A stretch of DNA of 64,000 nt. It comes from Sutcliffiella tianshenii. Its GTDB lineage: Bacteria > Bacillota > Bacilli > Bacillales > Bacillaceae_I. The stretch lies in assembly GCF_016908565.1 (NCBI RefSeq), contig NZ_JAFBED010000002.1, positions 62,001 to 126,000 on the forward strand. Reading direction: 5' to 3'. The stretch's first letter is position 1. Each line of letters begins with the position of its first letter. Of this stretch, positions 44,754 to 53,960 are shown piece after piece. The position numbers were made by a program, and so were the translations under genes. Under the pieces are notes generated by a model. That model was not told the DNA's origin. It searched no databases and saw only the letters and a list, made by a program, of their open reading frames with translations.

Positions 44754-45773
44754 ATGGCGAAAGCGAATACAAGCAAATCTTTCAGCAACAAACAAAAGGC
44801 TGCCATTTTATTAATCTCACTTGGGCCAGATGTATCCGCCTCCGTCTATAAGCATCTGTCGGAGGATGAAATTGAAAAGCTGACTTTAGAGATTTCAGGA
44901 GTAAGGACAGTCGATTCACACATCAAAGAAGATGTGTTGGAGGAGTTCCACCAAATAGCGCTTGCACAGGATTACATATCACAGGGTGGAATCAATTATG
45001 CAAAAACGGTGCTTGAGAAGGCATTGGGAAAAGAACAGGCAAATGCAATCATTACAAGGCTGACTTCGTCCCTTCAGGTAAAACCGTTTGATTTTGCAAG
45101 AAAAGCGGATGCATCCCAGATCTTGAATTTCATCCAGAATGAGCATCCGCAGACCATCGCTCTCGTATTATCGTATCTCGAGCCCACAAAATCCGGCCAG
45201 ATACTCTCGGAGCTGCCGCAGGAGCTTCAGGCAGATATCGCCAAAAGGATTGCAGTGATGGACAGTACATCACCTGAAATCATCAATGAGGTCGAACAGA
45301 TCCTTGAACGCAAGCTTTCCACTACAGTTACAAGGGATTACACAATTACCGGAGGTATCGATTCTGTGGTGGATGTATTGAATCAGGTTGATAGAAGTAC
45401 GGAAAGAACCATTCTGGATGCACTTGAAATCCAGGATCCGGAGCTTGCCGAGGAAATCAAGAAACGCATGTTTGTCTTCGAAGATATTGTGACCCTCGAC
45501 AACATGGCGATTCAGCGAGTCATCAGGGATGTTGAAAATGAAGATTTGATGCTCGCATTAAAGGTGGCAAGTGAAGAAGTGAAAGAAATAGTCTTCAAGA
45601 ATATGTCGAAGAGAATGGTAGAAACGATGAAAGACGATATGGAATATATGGGGCCGGTACGTCTTAAGGATGTGGAAGAAGCCCAATCGAGGATTGTAGG
45701 AATCATTCGAAAGCTTGAAGAAGCAGGGGAAATAGTCATCGCTCGTGGTGGAGGAGATGACATCATTGTCTAG
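44754..45773 (+). CDS. fliG: Flagellar motor switch protein FliG
   Basis: Rotor protein that binds FliF and takes torque from MotA. The 339-residue protein has an N domain (KQKAAILLISLGPDVSASVYKHL), a middle domain with the EHPQTIALVLSYL motif, and a C-terminal torque domain with charged helix GPVRLKDVEEAQSRIVGIIRKLEEAGEI. It overlaps fliH by 17 bases. Confidence 0.97.
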   Translation: MAKANTSKSFSNKQKAAILLISLGPDVSASVYKHLSEDEIEKLTLEISGVRTVDSHIKEDVLEEFHQIALAQDYISQGGINYAKTVLEKALGKEQANAIITRLTSSLQVKPFDFARKADASQILNFIQNEHPQTIALVLSYLEPTKSGQILSELPQELQADIAKRIAVMDSTSPEIINEVEQILERKLSTTVTRDYTITGGIDSVVDVLNQVDRSTERTILDALEIQDPELAEEIKKRMFVFEDIVTLDNMAIQRVIRDVENEDLMLALKVASEEVKEIVFKNMSKRMVETMKDDMEYMGPVRLKDVEEAQSRIVGIIRKLEEAGEIVIARGGGDDIIV

Positions 45774-46569
45774 ATTGATCAAATCCTCCCTTTTTAATAT
45801 TGAAGAGACAGATAGAGTGTCAATTAAAGTTGCTCCTATTTTCCCCATACAGGATGATGGGCAGCAAGCTGCTGTCCAACGACAATCGATTGAGCAGATA
45901 AACAAAATTGTCCAAGAAGCCAAGGATGAGGCAGCCAAGATAATGAAGGCCACAGAAAAAGAGAAAGAAAAGATCCTTTGTGTAATTGCGCAGGAAAAAC
46001 AAGTCTGGGAAGAAGAAAAACAGCGATTGATTGATAGAGCATCCAATGAAGGCTATGAACAAGGTTACCAAGCTGGTAAGACAGAGGCGCTTTCAGAATA
46101 TGAAAACTTATGTCTGCAAGCAAAACATACAGTGGAACTAAGCAAATCAGAACACCAAAAAAAGCTAGACAGTTCCATTGAAACGATCATGAGCATCAGC
46201 ATAAAAGTATCGGAAAAAATCCTTGGCTATGAATTGGAAAGAGACGTAGAAGCCTATATGAGAATGGTTCAAACGGCCCTTAAGGAAGTAAAAGAGAAAG
46301 AAGAAGTGAAAATTTATGTAAGTACACATCAATACCCACTTCTTATTCAAAATAAACAACATCTGCAAAATATCATTAACAGTCAGTATGACTTATTGAT
46401 CTATCCGGAAGCAGAATTGGCTCCAGACGGATGCTGGATTGATTCCTCTGCTGGAAGGATGGAAATATCCGTACAGACTCAACTGACGGAAATCAAGGAT
46501 AAATTGCTGCAATTAGTCAAACCGGAGGCAAACAATGATGATTCTAGAAGAGCTACTGCAAGAAATTGA
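45757..46569 (+). CDS. fliH: Flagellar assembly protein FliH
   Basis: Regulator/stator of the FliI export ATPase. The 270-residue protein is largely coiled coil (about 40-150, rich in Glu, Lys, Gln) with the FliH-type GYEQGYQAGKTEAL GxxxG segment, and a C-terminal E2-ATPase-stator-like domain with GCWIDSSAGRMEISVQTQL. ATG 45757 follows GTGGAGG within the end of fliG. The last 35 bases overlap fliI. Confidence 0.92.
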   Translation: MTSLSRLIKSSLFNIEETDRVSIKVAPIFPIQDDGQQAAVQRQSIEQINKIVQEAKDEAAKIMKATEKEKEKILCVIAQEKQVWEEEKQRLIDRASNEGYEQGYQAGKTEALSEYENLCLQAKHTVELSKSEHQKKLDSSIETIMSISIKVSEKILGYELERDVEAYMRMVQTALKEVKEKEEVKIYVSTHQYPLLIQNKQHLQNIINSQYDLLIYPEAELAPDGCWIDSSAGRMEISVQTQLTEIKDKLLQLVKPEANNDDSRRATARN

Positions 46570-47848
46570 TGGCATGGACTCTTACAAACGCTATGGAAAA
46601 GTTAAAAGGGTGATTGGACTGATGATAGAATCCAAAGGCCCTGAAAGTTCGATAGGAGATGTTTGTAATATCATCATTGACCGCAAGAAGCGAAGGGTTG
46701 TACAGGCGGAGGTTGTCGGCTTCAGGGATGAACATGTAATCCTGATGCCCTTTACTGACATTCAGGATATCGGTCCTGGATGTATGGTGGAGGCGACCAA
46801 TCATCCATTGGAGATTAAGATAGGAGAAGGTCTCCGAGGCATGGTTCTGGATGCAATGGGGAACCCGCTGGATCCTACGGTTGAGATGCCGATAGGGCTT
46901 GGAAGATATCCTACCGACCAGGCACCTCCTAACCCCATGACAAGACCTTCCATTACAGAAGAACTGGAAGTGGGAGTGAAGATCATAGATGGTCTTCTGA
47001 CAGTGGGTAAAGGCCAGAGGATCGGCATTTTTGCTGGGAGTGGTGTCGGAAAGAGTACCCTGCTTGGAATGATAGCGAGAAATACGTTTGCGGATATCAA
47101 TGTGATTGCACTGATCGGGGAGCGCGGCAGGGAAGTAAGGGACTTTCTTGAGCGCGATCTAGGCGCAGAAGGCTTAAAACGTTCCATCATAGTGGTGGCA
47201 ACCTCCGATCAGCCAGCCTTGATGAGGATAAAAGGGGCTTACACTGCCACTGCCATAGCAGAGTTCTTCAGGGATGCAGGTTATAATGTGATGCTGATGA
47301 TGGATTCTGTCACACGCTTTGCGATGGCGCAACGCGAGGTAGGACTCGCAATCGGTGAGCCACCGACGACAAAAGGATATACCCCTTCCGTTTTCTCGAT
47401 GCTGCCTAAACTGCTCGAGCGGACGGGCACCAATGAACATGGTTCCATTACCGCATTTTACACGGTGCTTGTGGATGGAGATGACATGAACGAACCGATT
47501 GCAGATACTGTCAGAGGAATTTTGGATGGACATTTTGTTTTAGATAGAGAGCTTGCAAATAAAGGCCAATATCCTGCAATCAATGTGCTGAAAAGTGTCA
47601 GCCGTGTGATGAACAACATTGTAAGCAAGGATCATAAGCAGGCAGCTGAGTACATGCGTGAGAAACTCTCCAAATATTATCAGGCGGAAGACTTGATTAA
47701 CATAGGGGCATACAAGCGTGGTACATCCAGAGAAATTGATGATGCCATTGGGGCATTTCCCACGATCATTCAATTTCTAAAACAAGATGTTGAATCTAAA
47801 TGGAGTTTTACTCAAACAAAGACAGAGCTTATTAACCTGATGAAATAG
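46535..47848 (+). CDS. fliI: Flagellum-specific ATPase FliI
   Basis: Export ATPase related to the F1 beta subunit. The 437-residue protein has an N-terminal barrel (IGDVCNIIIDRKKR), Walker A GIFAGSGVGKSTLLGM, catalytic Glu in ALIGERGREVRDF, Walker B VMLMMDSVTRFAMAQREVGLA, and EPPTTKGYTPSVFSMLPKL. GGAGG lies 8 bases before ATG 46535; the second Met codon is also possible. The 35-base overlap with fliH suggests coupled translation. Confidence 0.96.
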   Translation: MMILEELLQEIDGMDSYKRYGKVKRVIGLMIESKGPESSIGDVCNIIIDRKKRRVVQAEVVGFRDEHVILMPFTDIQDIGPGCMVEATNHPLEIKIGEGLRGMVLDAMGNPLDPTVEMPIGLGRYPTDQAPPNPMTRPSITEELEVGVKIIDGLLTVGKGQRIGIFAGSGVGKSTLLGMIARNTFADINVIALIGERGREVRDFLERDLGAEGLKRSIIVVATSDQPALMRIKGAYTATAIAEFFRDAGYNVMLMMDSVTRFAMAQREVGLAIGEPPTTKGYTPSVFSMLPKLLERTGTNEHGSITAFYTVLVDGDDMNEPIADTVRGILDGHFVLDRELANKGQYPAINVLKSVSRVMNNIVSKDHKQAAEYMREKLSKYYQAEDLINIGAYKRGTSREIDDAIGAFPTIIQFLKQDVESKWSFTQTKTELINLMK

Positions 47849-47857
47849 GGTGATCAG

Positions 47858-48307
47858 ATGGAAGTTAGAAAAGGCCGCTTGGAAAAGATCCTGTTTGTGA
47901 AAAAGGCCGAAAAGGAGCTTGCCAGTACAGAATACCAGGAAGCCATCTCGCAATTCGAAGACGAAGGCCACAAGCTTTACGATCTTCTGAAACGGAAAGA
48001 GCAGCTTGAAGGTACACTTCAGGATCGGCTTCAGCACGGCATCCCGATTGAAAATTTGAAACAACAGCAGTTTTTTATCGGGAATCTGGAGAAGAATGTA
48101 CTGAATCAGCAACGGAAAGTAAGCCATGCCCGCGCTTTTATGAATCTGAAAGAGGAAAGATTAAAGGAACAATCGATCGAGTGCAGGAAATATGAAGTGC
48201 TTGATGACAAGCAAAAGCTTTTCATAAAACAAAATGAAAACAGGATTGAGACCTCATTCATAGATGAGATGTCGATCCTTCACTATACGCATCACACGAA
48301 TAGGTGA
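47858..48307 (+). CDS. fliJ: Flagellar export chaperone FliJ
   Basis: 149-residue antiparallel coiled-coil protein, highly charged, fitting the FliJ family that inserts into the FliI ring like the F1 gamma stalk. The family shows little sequence motif; the call rests on coiled-coil composition, length and position between fliI and ylxF. It begins 10 bases after fliI. Confidence 0.88.
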   Translation: MEVRKGRLEKILFVKKAEKELASTEYQEAISQFEDEGHKLYDLLKRKEQLEGTLQDRLQHGIPIENLKQQQFFIGNLEKNVLNQQRKVSHARAFMNLKEERLKEQSIECRKYEVLDDKQKLFIKQNENRIETSFIDEMSILHYTHHTNR

Positions 48308-48314
48308 AGTAGCG

Positions 48315-48899
48315 ATGAAAAAAGAAAAACAGCAAATGATCCAAGAGGAAGAAAAACAGAATTATACTTTTCTGCAGAAACTTTTATACTTATTTATTTT
48401 CCCTGTATTGTTCCTGTTAACGTTGGTGCTGGCTATACTGACGTTTCAAGGCACCAATGTCTTTGACCTGGCCCAGACATTCCTTCCGAAGGACCAAGCC
48501 GGGAATGAAGAGCCTATAGCTGGGAAGGACGAAAATCCCCCTAATAAAAAGGATGAGACTAAGCCTGAGACAAAACAAGAGGTTCTCATGCTTGAAAGGG
48601 AAATCAGTGATAAAGAACGGGAGATAACCAAGCTGGTTGCAGAGTTGGAGCAGGCTAATGACCGAATCAGGGATTTGGAAGCGCAGGAGCAGGAAATAAA
48701 GTCTTCGACCAAAGAACTTGCAGCCCTTTATGAAAGAATGTCGACAAAAAAAGCAGCCGCGATCATCAAGGAATTAGAGGAAGAGATGGCATTGCTTATT
48801 CTTAGGGACCTTAGCGTTGCCAAGAAATCTGGGATTTTGGGCCAGATGGAAGCGGATCAAGCTGCGAGATTTACAAAGCTTCTTGCAGAGGAAGAATAG
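48315..48899 (+). CDS. ylxF: MotE-like/YlxF flagellar operon protein
   Basis: 194-residue membrane protein. One N-terminal membrane helix (about 22-45), an acidic linker, a coiled coil (about 88-135) and a C-terminal MgtE-N-like module (YERMSTKKAAAIIKELEEEMALLILRDL ... GQMEADQAARF). It corresponds to B. subtilis ylxF between fliJ and fliK. MotE in Gram-negatives acts as a MotC chaperone, but the function in Bacillus is not established. ATG 48315 is chosen; the frame opens earlier inside fliJ. Confidence 0.85.
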   Translation: MKKEKQQMIQEEEKQNYTFLQKLLYLFIFPVLFLLTLVLAILTFQGTNVFDLAQTFLPKDQAGNEEPIAGKDENPPNKKDETKPETKQEVLMLEREISDKEREITKLVAELEQANDRIRDLEAQEQEIKSSTKELAALYERMSTKKAAAIIKELEEEMALLILRDLSVAKKSGILGQMEADQAARFTKLLAEEE

Positions 48900-48927
48900 C
48901 AAGATGTGAAAGGGATGAGTGAAGTTG

Positions 48928-50088
48928 ATGTTTTTAGGCACCACCCAAGTAGGGGAAATGCTCCATGCAAAACAGCAAAAAGTGGAGGGCACTGCAAGAA
49001 CCGAAGTTGAAGCGTCTGAAGCTGGAGAGTTTCATCGTCTTTTATCCGAAAATATTTCGACATTATTGGAAGAGCTTACTGCATCTCCTGCCGGTCTAGG
49101 AAAAGAAATGGCTTTACATTCAGAAATAAGTAACACTCTTAAAAACATAGAAGACTTGGAGGAACTCCTACATTTGGAAATCTCCCTTCTCAATAGTTTA
49201 GAAGAGGAACTCTCATCTGAGGAATATTTCGGTTTTATCCATCAATTCTTGGAGCTATCGTCGACATTGACTCAAATTCAACAGCAACAGGCTGTTCCAG
49301 CAGAGATGGGTGAGAATGTCTTTGAAAGAATGGCGATGTTAACCAATAAACTACTTCTTTTTACAAAAGAATGGAAGGAAGGGAAATCAGGAAATTCACA
49401 GCCGCAGAATGTCAAACAACAAGCAGACCTGAAGGAGCTGATGATTCTGATCGAAAAGAAATTCGCAAAAATCTTTCAGGTAACAGAGAAACAAACAGGA
49501 AGAACAGACACTGCCAATGTAAAAAGCTTTCCATTCCAACATTTTATCTCAGAAAACGTTTCAGTCGGTCCTATTTCAATCAACCATCTGCAGCAACCGA
49601 AACCAGCAACCGTCCAGTGGGTGGTTGATACATCAACAAATCAGGTTGCAAGGGATCAGCTGATTCAGAAATTGGAAGGCATTCTTTCCAAGAGCCAAAC
49701 AAGCTTCGTAAATGGAAACCAGCAGATCACCATCCGGTTGACACCTGAACATCTAGGCACATTACATATTAAATTACAGGAAACACAACATGGACTTGTT
49801 GCAAAATTGGTCGCGCATTCCAAATCAAGCGCCACTCTGCTTGAAAGTGGATTAGCCACACTTAAACAGAATTTAGTCAATGCCAATATACCTGTGGACA
49901 AAATAGAAGTCGTCTATCAGGAGCAGGAGCCGCGCTTTTTCCAACAAGGGAGAAATCAGGAGGAACAGCAGGCTTTTAAAGATTCTTCTGCAAATGGCAG
50001 GAAAGAAAAAGAACCTACTGAAAAATCTTTTGATGAAATACTTTCAGAGGAAATCGATATCAAGGATCGTGCAGGTGAAGGACAATGA
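48928..50088 (+). CDS. fliK: Flagellar hook-length control protein FliK
   Basis: Secreted ruler that sets hook length and triggers the FlhB specificity switch. The 386-residue protein has a variable, Gln/Glu-rich N-terminal region and a conserved C-terminal domain (about 265-335) with [35 protein letters not shown] and [18 protein letters not shown]. Start uncertain: GTG 48919, TTG 48925 and ATG 48928 lie close together after AAAGGGA. The stop overlaps the flgD start. Confidence 0.9.
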   Translation: MFLGTTQVGEMLHAKQQKVEGTARTEVEASEAGEFHRLLSENISTLLEELTASPAGLGKEMALHSEISNTLKNIEDLEELLHLEISLLNSLEEELSSEEYFGFIHQFLELSSTLTQIQQQQAVPAEMGENVFERMAMLTNKLLLFTKEWKEGKSGNSQPQNVKQQADLKELMILIEKKFAKIFQVTEKQTGRTDTANVKSFPFQHFISENVSVGPISINHLQQPKPATVQWVVDTSTNQVARDQLIQKLEGILSKSQTSFVNGNQQITIRLTPEHLGTLHIKLQETQHGLVAKLVAHSKSSATLLESGLATLKQNLVNANIPVDKIEVVYQEQEPRFFQQGRNQEEQQAFKDSSANGRKEKEPTEKSFDEILSEEIDIKDRAGEGQ

Positions 50089-50738
50089 CAATGACGAGTG
50101 TATCTTCCGACTTATATATTCAAAATCGTCAAGTGGAAAGCAAAAAACAAAACAATGTACTTGGTAAAGATGACTTCCTGAGATTATTGATGGCTCAGCT
50201 GCAAAACCAGGACCCCATGAATCCGATGGAGGACAGGGAGTTCATCGCCCAGATGGCCACCTTTTCCTCCTTGGAACAGATGACAAATCTCAACAAGAGC
50301 ATGGAAGGCTTCATCAAAAGCCAAAACAAGCAGCAGGCTTTAGCCATGCAGCAGTATTTAGGTTCTGAAGTGACGTGGCAGGAGGTCTATTATGTTGATG
50401 AAGAGCCTTTTGTGGAAACAAAAACAGGAACTGTCACAAGTATCTCCATGAATGAAGGGAACGCAAAACTGATTACAAATGACGGAAGTGAAATTTCCCT
50501 GGAGCAGCTAGTAAAGGTCACTCAGCCTGATGAATCTATTCAAAACAATTCTACCCTATTGCAAGCGAGCCATTTGATCGATAAAAAAGTTTCACTCCTT
50601 TTCAATGGGAAAAACTATGAAAATCTTATTGTAAACTCTGTCGTATCGAAGGGTGGCAAGACCTTTTTGATTGTTGACGACCCAAGCCTTGTGAATGAAA
50701 AGATACCGCTTGACGCCATTACGAAAATATCTCAATGA
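50085..50738 (+). CDS. flgD: Hook-capping protein FlgD with duplicated C-terminal module
   Basis: Cap protein for polymerisation of FlgE. The N-terminal conserved region [19 protein letters not shown] and [14 protein letters not shown] (about 25-70) is typical. At 217 residues it is about 75 longer than B. subtilis FlgD. Residues 90-147 (YLGSEVTW ... [20 protein letters not shown] ... [11 protein letters not shown]) and 161-217 (HLIDKKVSL ... [17 protein letters not shown] ... [11 protein letters not shown]) appear to be two copies of one small beta module. The ATG overlaps the fliK stop; ATG 50091 is an alternative. Confidence 0.93.
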   Translation: MTMTSVSSDLYIQNRQVESKKQNNVLGKDDFLRLLMAQLQNQDPMNPMEDREFIAQMATFSSLEQMTNLNKSMEGFIKSQNKQQALAMQQYLGSEVTWQEVYYVDEEPFVETKTGTVTSISMNEGNAKLITNDGSEISLEQLVKVTQPDESIQNNSTLLQASHLIDKKVSLLFNGKNYENLIVNSVVSKGGKTFLIVDDPSLVNEKIPLDAITKISQ

Positions 50739-50766
50739 CTTTAGATAAGATAGAGGGGGAATCACC

Positions 50767-52248
50767 ATGTTACGTTCCATGTATTCAAGTATTGGAGCAT
50801 TAAGAAACTTTCAGACAAAATTAGATGTGATCGGAAACAATATCGCCAATGTAAATACGTACGGATTTAAAAAGGGAAGAGCAACTTTTCAGGAAATGAT
50901 GGTTCAGCAGCTTTCAGGTGCGAGCGGTCCGGCAGCAGGTAAAGGCGGAATCAATGCAAAGCAGATCGGATTAGGTTCGATGATCAGTACCATTGATTCC
51001 ATCCAAACACAAGGCTCATTGCAGACGACTGCAAGACCACTTGATCTGGCTCTCTCAGGAGATGGATACTTTGCCGTTGCTTCTATCGCAGATGTTACCA
51101 GGGTGAATGTGGACTCCAATACTGAATATGGGGATAATCGGATCCTTGGCGGTGGGATTGATAATGCTGTTGCGATGAATTATACAAGAGCAGGCAATTT
51201 CTATATGGACAACAATGGGTATATCGTCAATTCCAATGGGATGTACTTGATTGGGGAAACAGGGGAAAAAACGATTCCGACTGATGCAATTGTAAATGCC
51301 TCTAATGCAGCTTTGAACAGCGCAGAGAACTTTTTTGGACAGTATCAGGATTTCAGAACAGATACTACAAAGTTCTTGAAGCTCGCTAGTGCTTACTTGG
51401 AAGCGGAGCGCACTTATCAAGATGCAAAGAAGGCTAGTGATGCTTTGGAGGGTGCTGATCCACAGCTGTTTGCTGCGATGGAAGCGGCTGAAACAGCACG
51501 AAACAATGCAGCGAATCAATTTAATTCTTACTTTAGTACAACTTATAATAATCAAATTGAAAACTTCATAGTATCAGGTCGGTTGTTAAATGAAGATATA
51601 AATACCTTCATTGAAGATACGGGTGAAGTGGTGTATCAACTGGTGGATCCAATTGTACAGCAATACAGCGGTACACTGCCTGTTCCAGCAGGTGCTAAAG
51701 AAAACGAATTATCTGACTTGGTTTATTACGCCCAATCTATCAAAGAAAGCCTTGATACAGAATATAAAAGCTTTGAAAACTTCGTAGCCAAAGCAGAAAT
51801 GGTCCAAATGCCTTCATGGAGCGACTCTTTAAGCGGAGGTCCCGGGCTGATCCAGATTCCACCTAATGCCAGAAGCTTCAGTATTTCCGGTGATGGAAAA
51901 GTTAGCTTCATCGACCAGTTCGGACAATTGAAAGTGGCGGGTCAAGTGATGTTGGCCAAGTTTCCTAACGCTTCCGGATTGGAGCGTATAGGTGAAAACC
52001 TTTTCCAACAGTCCAATAACTCAGGGACGATGGATAAAAATGGCGACGGCATCCAGCTGGCTGAGATGTTCCGTCCCGGAGCGGATGGAGCTGCGGCAAT
52101 CATTTCAGGTACATTGGAAATGTCAAACGTCGATCTATCGGAAGAATTTACAGAAATGATCACTGCGCAAAGAGGATTCCAAGCCAATACAAGGATCATC
52201 ACTACATCTGATGAAATCCTGCAAGAGCTTGTCAATCTAAAACGCTAA
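50767..52248 (+). CDS. flgE: Flagellar hook protein FlgE with large central insertion
   Basis: Subunit of the hook (universal joint). The N-terminus (1-100: LRSMYSSIGALRNFQ, DVIGNNIANVNTYGFKKGR, LDLALSGDGYF) and C-terminus (368-493: SFSISGDGKVSF ... LEMSNVDLSEEFTEMI, QRGFQANTRIITTSDEILQ) match B. subtilis FlgE closely. That protein is about 264 residues; this one is 493. The excess is mainly residues about 174-361, inserted after IPTDA and before IPPNARSFSIS, plus a shorter insert at about 104-136. The long insert is Ala/Glu/Asn-rich and predicted mostly helical. GAGGGGGAA ribosome site upstream. FlgG of the rod is not the better match because of the C-terminus. Confidence 0.93.
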   Translation: MLRSMYSSIGALRNFQTKLDVIGNNIANVNTYGFKKGRATFQEMMVQQLSGASGPAAGKGGINAKQIGLGSMISTIDSIQTQGSLQTTARPLDLALSGDGYFAVASIADVTRVNVDSNTEYGDNRILGGGIDNAVAMNYTRAGNFYMDNNGYIVNSNGMYLIGETGEKTIPTDAIVNASNAALNSAENFFGQYQDFRTDTTKFLKLASAYLEAERTYQDAKKASDALEGADPQLFAAMEAAETARNNAANQFNSYFSTTYNNQIENFIVSGRLLNEDINTFIEDTGEVVYQLVDPIVQQYSGTLPVPAGAKENELSDLVYYAQSIKESLDTEYKSFENFVAKAEMVQMPSWSDSLSGGPGLIQIPPNARSFSISGDGKVSFIDQFGQLKVAGQVMLAKFPNASGLERIGENLFQQSNNSGTMDKNGDGIQLAEMFRPGADGAAAIISGTLEMSNVDLSEEFTEMITAQRGFQANTRIITTSDEILQELVNLKR

Positions 52249-52289
52249 AGGGGGATTGGGCCAGGCTAAGCTGAACTGGCCCCTCTATA

Positions 52290-52478
52290 ATGATTAAACT
52301 GACAAAATTGAATGGTAAGTCCTTTGCCTTGAATGCCTGGCTGATTGAGCAAGTCGAAGAAACCCCGGATACGATGGTTACGCTTAATAATGGCAAAAAG
52401 TTGATCGTAACTGAAACGATGGATCAGGTAATTCTTCTTTGTAAAGAGTTCTATACAAGCATTCATCAAGGAAAGTGA
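52290..52478 (+). CDS. flbD: Flagellar FlbD family protein
   Basis: 62-residue protein of the FlbD family: MIKLTKLNGKSFALNAWLIE, TPDTMVTLNNGKKLIVTET. Found between flgE and fliL as in B. subtilis (ylzI/swrD), where it is needed for full motor torque. It begins 41 bases after flgE, with a weak ribosome site. Confidence 0.9.
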   Translation: MIKLTKLNGKSFALNAWLIEQVEETPDTMVTLNNGKKLIVTETMDQVILLCKEFYTSIHQGK

Positions 52479-52493
52479 TAGGGGGTAAGGGTA

Positions 52494-52925
52494 TTGTTTC
52501 GCAATAAATTAGTGAATACCATGATCATTATCTTGTTGATCATTTCCCTTTTGGGAGTGGTTGCGCTTGTAATGGTAAACGTCTACTATGCTGATGGTAC
52601 AACGGGCGAGGAATCGATAGATGAGATTTTGAAACACTCCTTGGATATAGAGGAAATAACTACAAATCTGCAAAGCGGCGGATATCTCCGGGTGCAATTC
52701 AAGGTGCAGACAGATAGCAAAGACGCCAGGGAAGAGCTGGAAAAGCGAGATTTTCAGGTGCGGAATATTATTATCTATGAAATTTCGAACAAAAAATCCT
52801 CCGATTTTGCCGGCAATGAAGGATTGGCGAAGCTAGAACAGGATATACAGACCAAATTGAATGAAGTGATGAAGGATGGATCGGTTGTTAAGGTTTACAC
52901 AACTTCCTTTTTGCTTCAAGACTAA
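52494..52925 (+). CDS. fliL: Flagellar basal body-associated protein FliL
   Basis: 143-residue single-pass membrane protein around the stator-rotor interface. N-terminal membrane helix (about 10-31), then SIDEILKHSLDIEEITTNL and a C-terminal stomatin-like domain ending VVKVYTTSFLLQ. The TTG start at 52494 has a GGGGGTAAGG site upstream. Confidence 0.9.
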   Translation: MFRNKLVNTMIIILLIISLLGVVALVMVNVYYADGTTGEESIDEILKHSLDIEEITTNLQSGGYLRVQFKVQTDSKDAREELEKRDFQVRNIIIYEISNKKSSDFAGNEGLAKLEQDIQTKLNEVMKDGSVVKVYTTSFLLQD

Positions 52926-52961
52926 CATCAAGAGACCACGCAAAGATAGGAGGTGGTGGGT

Positions 52962-53960
52962 ATGTCTACAGAAGTGATGTCGCAAAGTGAGATCGATGCT
53001 CTTTTGTCCGCACTTTCGACTGGAGAAATGAATGCCGATCAATTGAAAAAAGAAAATGAAGTAAAAAGAGTCAAAGTGTATGATTTCAAACGAGCCTTAA
53101 GATTTTCCAAGGATCAGATCAGAAACCTGACCAGGATCCATGAGAACTTTGCAAGATTGTTGACGACTTATTTTTCGGCACAATTAAGGACCTACATACA
53201 GATCAATGTGGCATCGGTAGATCAGTTGCCTTATGAAGAGTTTATTCGATCCATACCTAAGATGACGATATTGAATGTCTTTGAAGCTTCTCCTTTGGAA
53301 GGTCGGCTGGTACTTGAGGTCAATCCCAATATTGCCTATGCAATGCTTGACCGTCAACTGGGGGGGAAAGGTACAAGTTTCAATAAAGTGGACAGCCTGA
53401 CTGAAATTGAAACAAAGCTCATGACAAACCTATTTGAAGGCGCGATTGACAATTTCGGTGAAGCATGGGAGTCCATTGCAGATATACAGCCTTTCTTGGC
53501 AGACCTGGAAGTAAACCCACAGTTCCTGCAGATGGTGTCACCAAATGAAACAGTAATCGTCATTTCGATGAACATCACGATCGGCGAGATAACGGGGATG
53601 ATCAATGTGTGCATACCTTTTGTAGTGTTAGAGCCGGTGATCCCGAAATTGTCTGCACATTATTGGATGGAGGATAAGCGTAAAGTCAGGCAGGATCATG
53701 AAGTCGAATCTTTACAAAAAGCGATCAAGGCTACCACATTGACGATTATAGCGGAACTTGGCAAATCGGAAATTACATTTTCAGATCTTCTTGATTTAAG
53801 TGTAGGGGACGTATTGCCTCTAGATCAGAAGATTGAACAGCCCATTATCGTCAATGTCGATAATAAACCAAGTTTTATGGCCCAGGTGGGTCAAGTGAAG
53901 AAAAATATGGCCATACAAATCATGAAGGAAATCAAGGAGGGATACGAAGATGATGAGTGA
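52962..53960 (+). CDS. fliM: Flagellar motor switch protein FliM
   Basis: C-ring protein that binds CheY-P. The 332-residue protein has an N-terminal CheY-binding peptide (MSQSEIDALLSAL), a CheC-like middle domain with YDFKRALRFSKDQIRNLTRIHENFARL, and a C-terminal SpoA domain (DLLDLSVGDVLPLDQKI). AGGAGGTGG ribosome site. It overlaps fliY by 11 bases. Confidence 0.96.
   Translation: MSTEVMSQSEIDALLSALSTGEMNADQLKKENEVKRVKVYDFKRALRFSKDQIRNLTRIHENFARLLTTYFSAQLRTYIQINVASVDQLPYEEFIRSIPKMTILNVFEASPLEGRLVLEVNPNIAYAMLDRQLGGKGTSFNKVDSLTEIETKLMTNLFEGAIDNFGEAWESIADIQPFLADLEVNPQFLQMVSPNETVIVISMNITIGEITGMINVCIPFVVLEPVIPKLSAHYWMEDKRKVRQDHEVESLQKAIKATTLTIIAELGKSEITFSDLLDLSVGDVLPLDQKIEQPIIVNVDNKPSFMAQVGQVKKNMAIQIMKEIKEGYEDDE

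Noticed and set aside
45757-46569. Overlap of fliH with fliG and fliI as a sign of frameshift
   Set aside because: Both overlaps (17 and 35 bases) have proper ribosome sites and full-length products; this is normal coupling in the operon.
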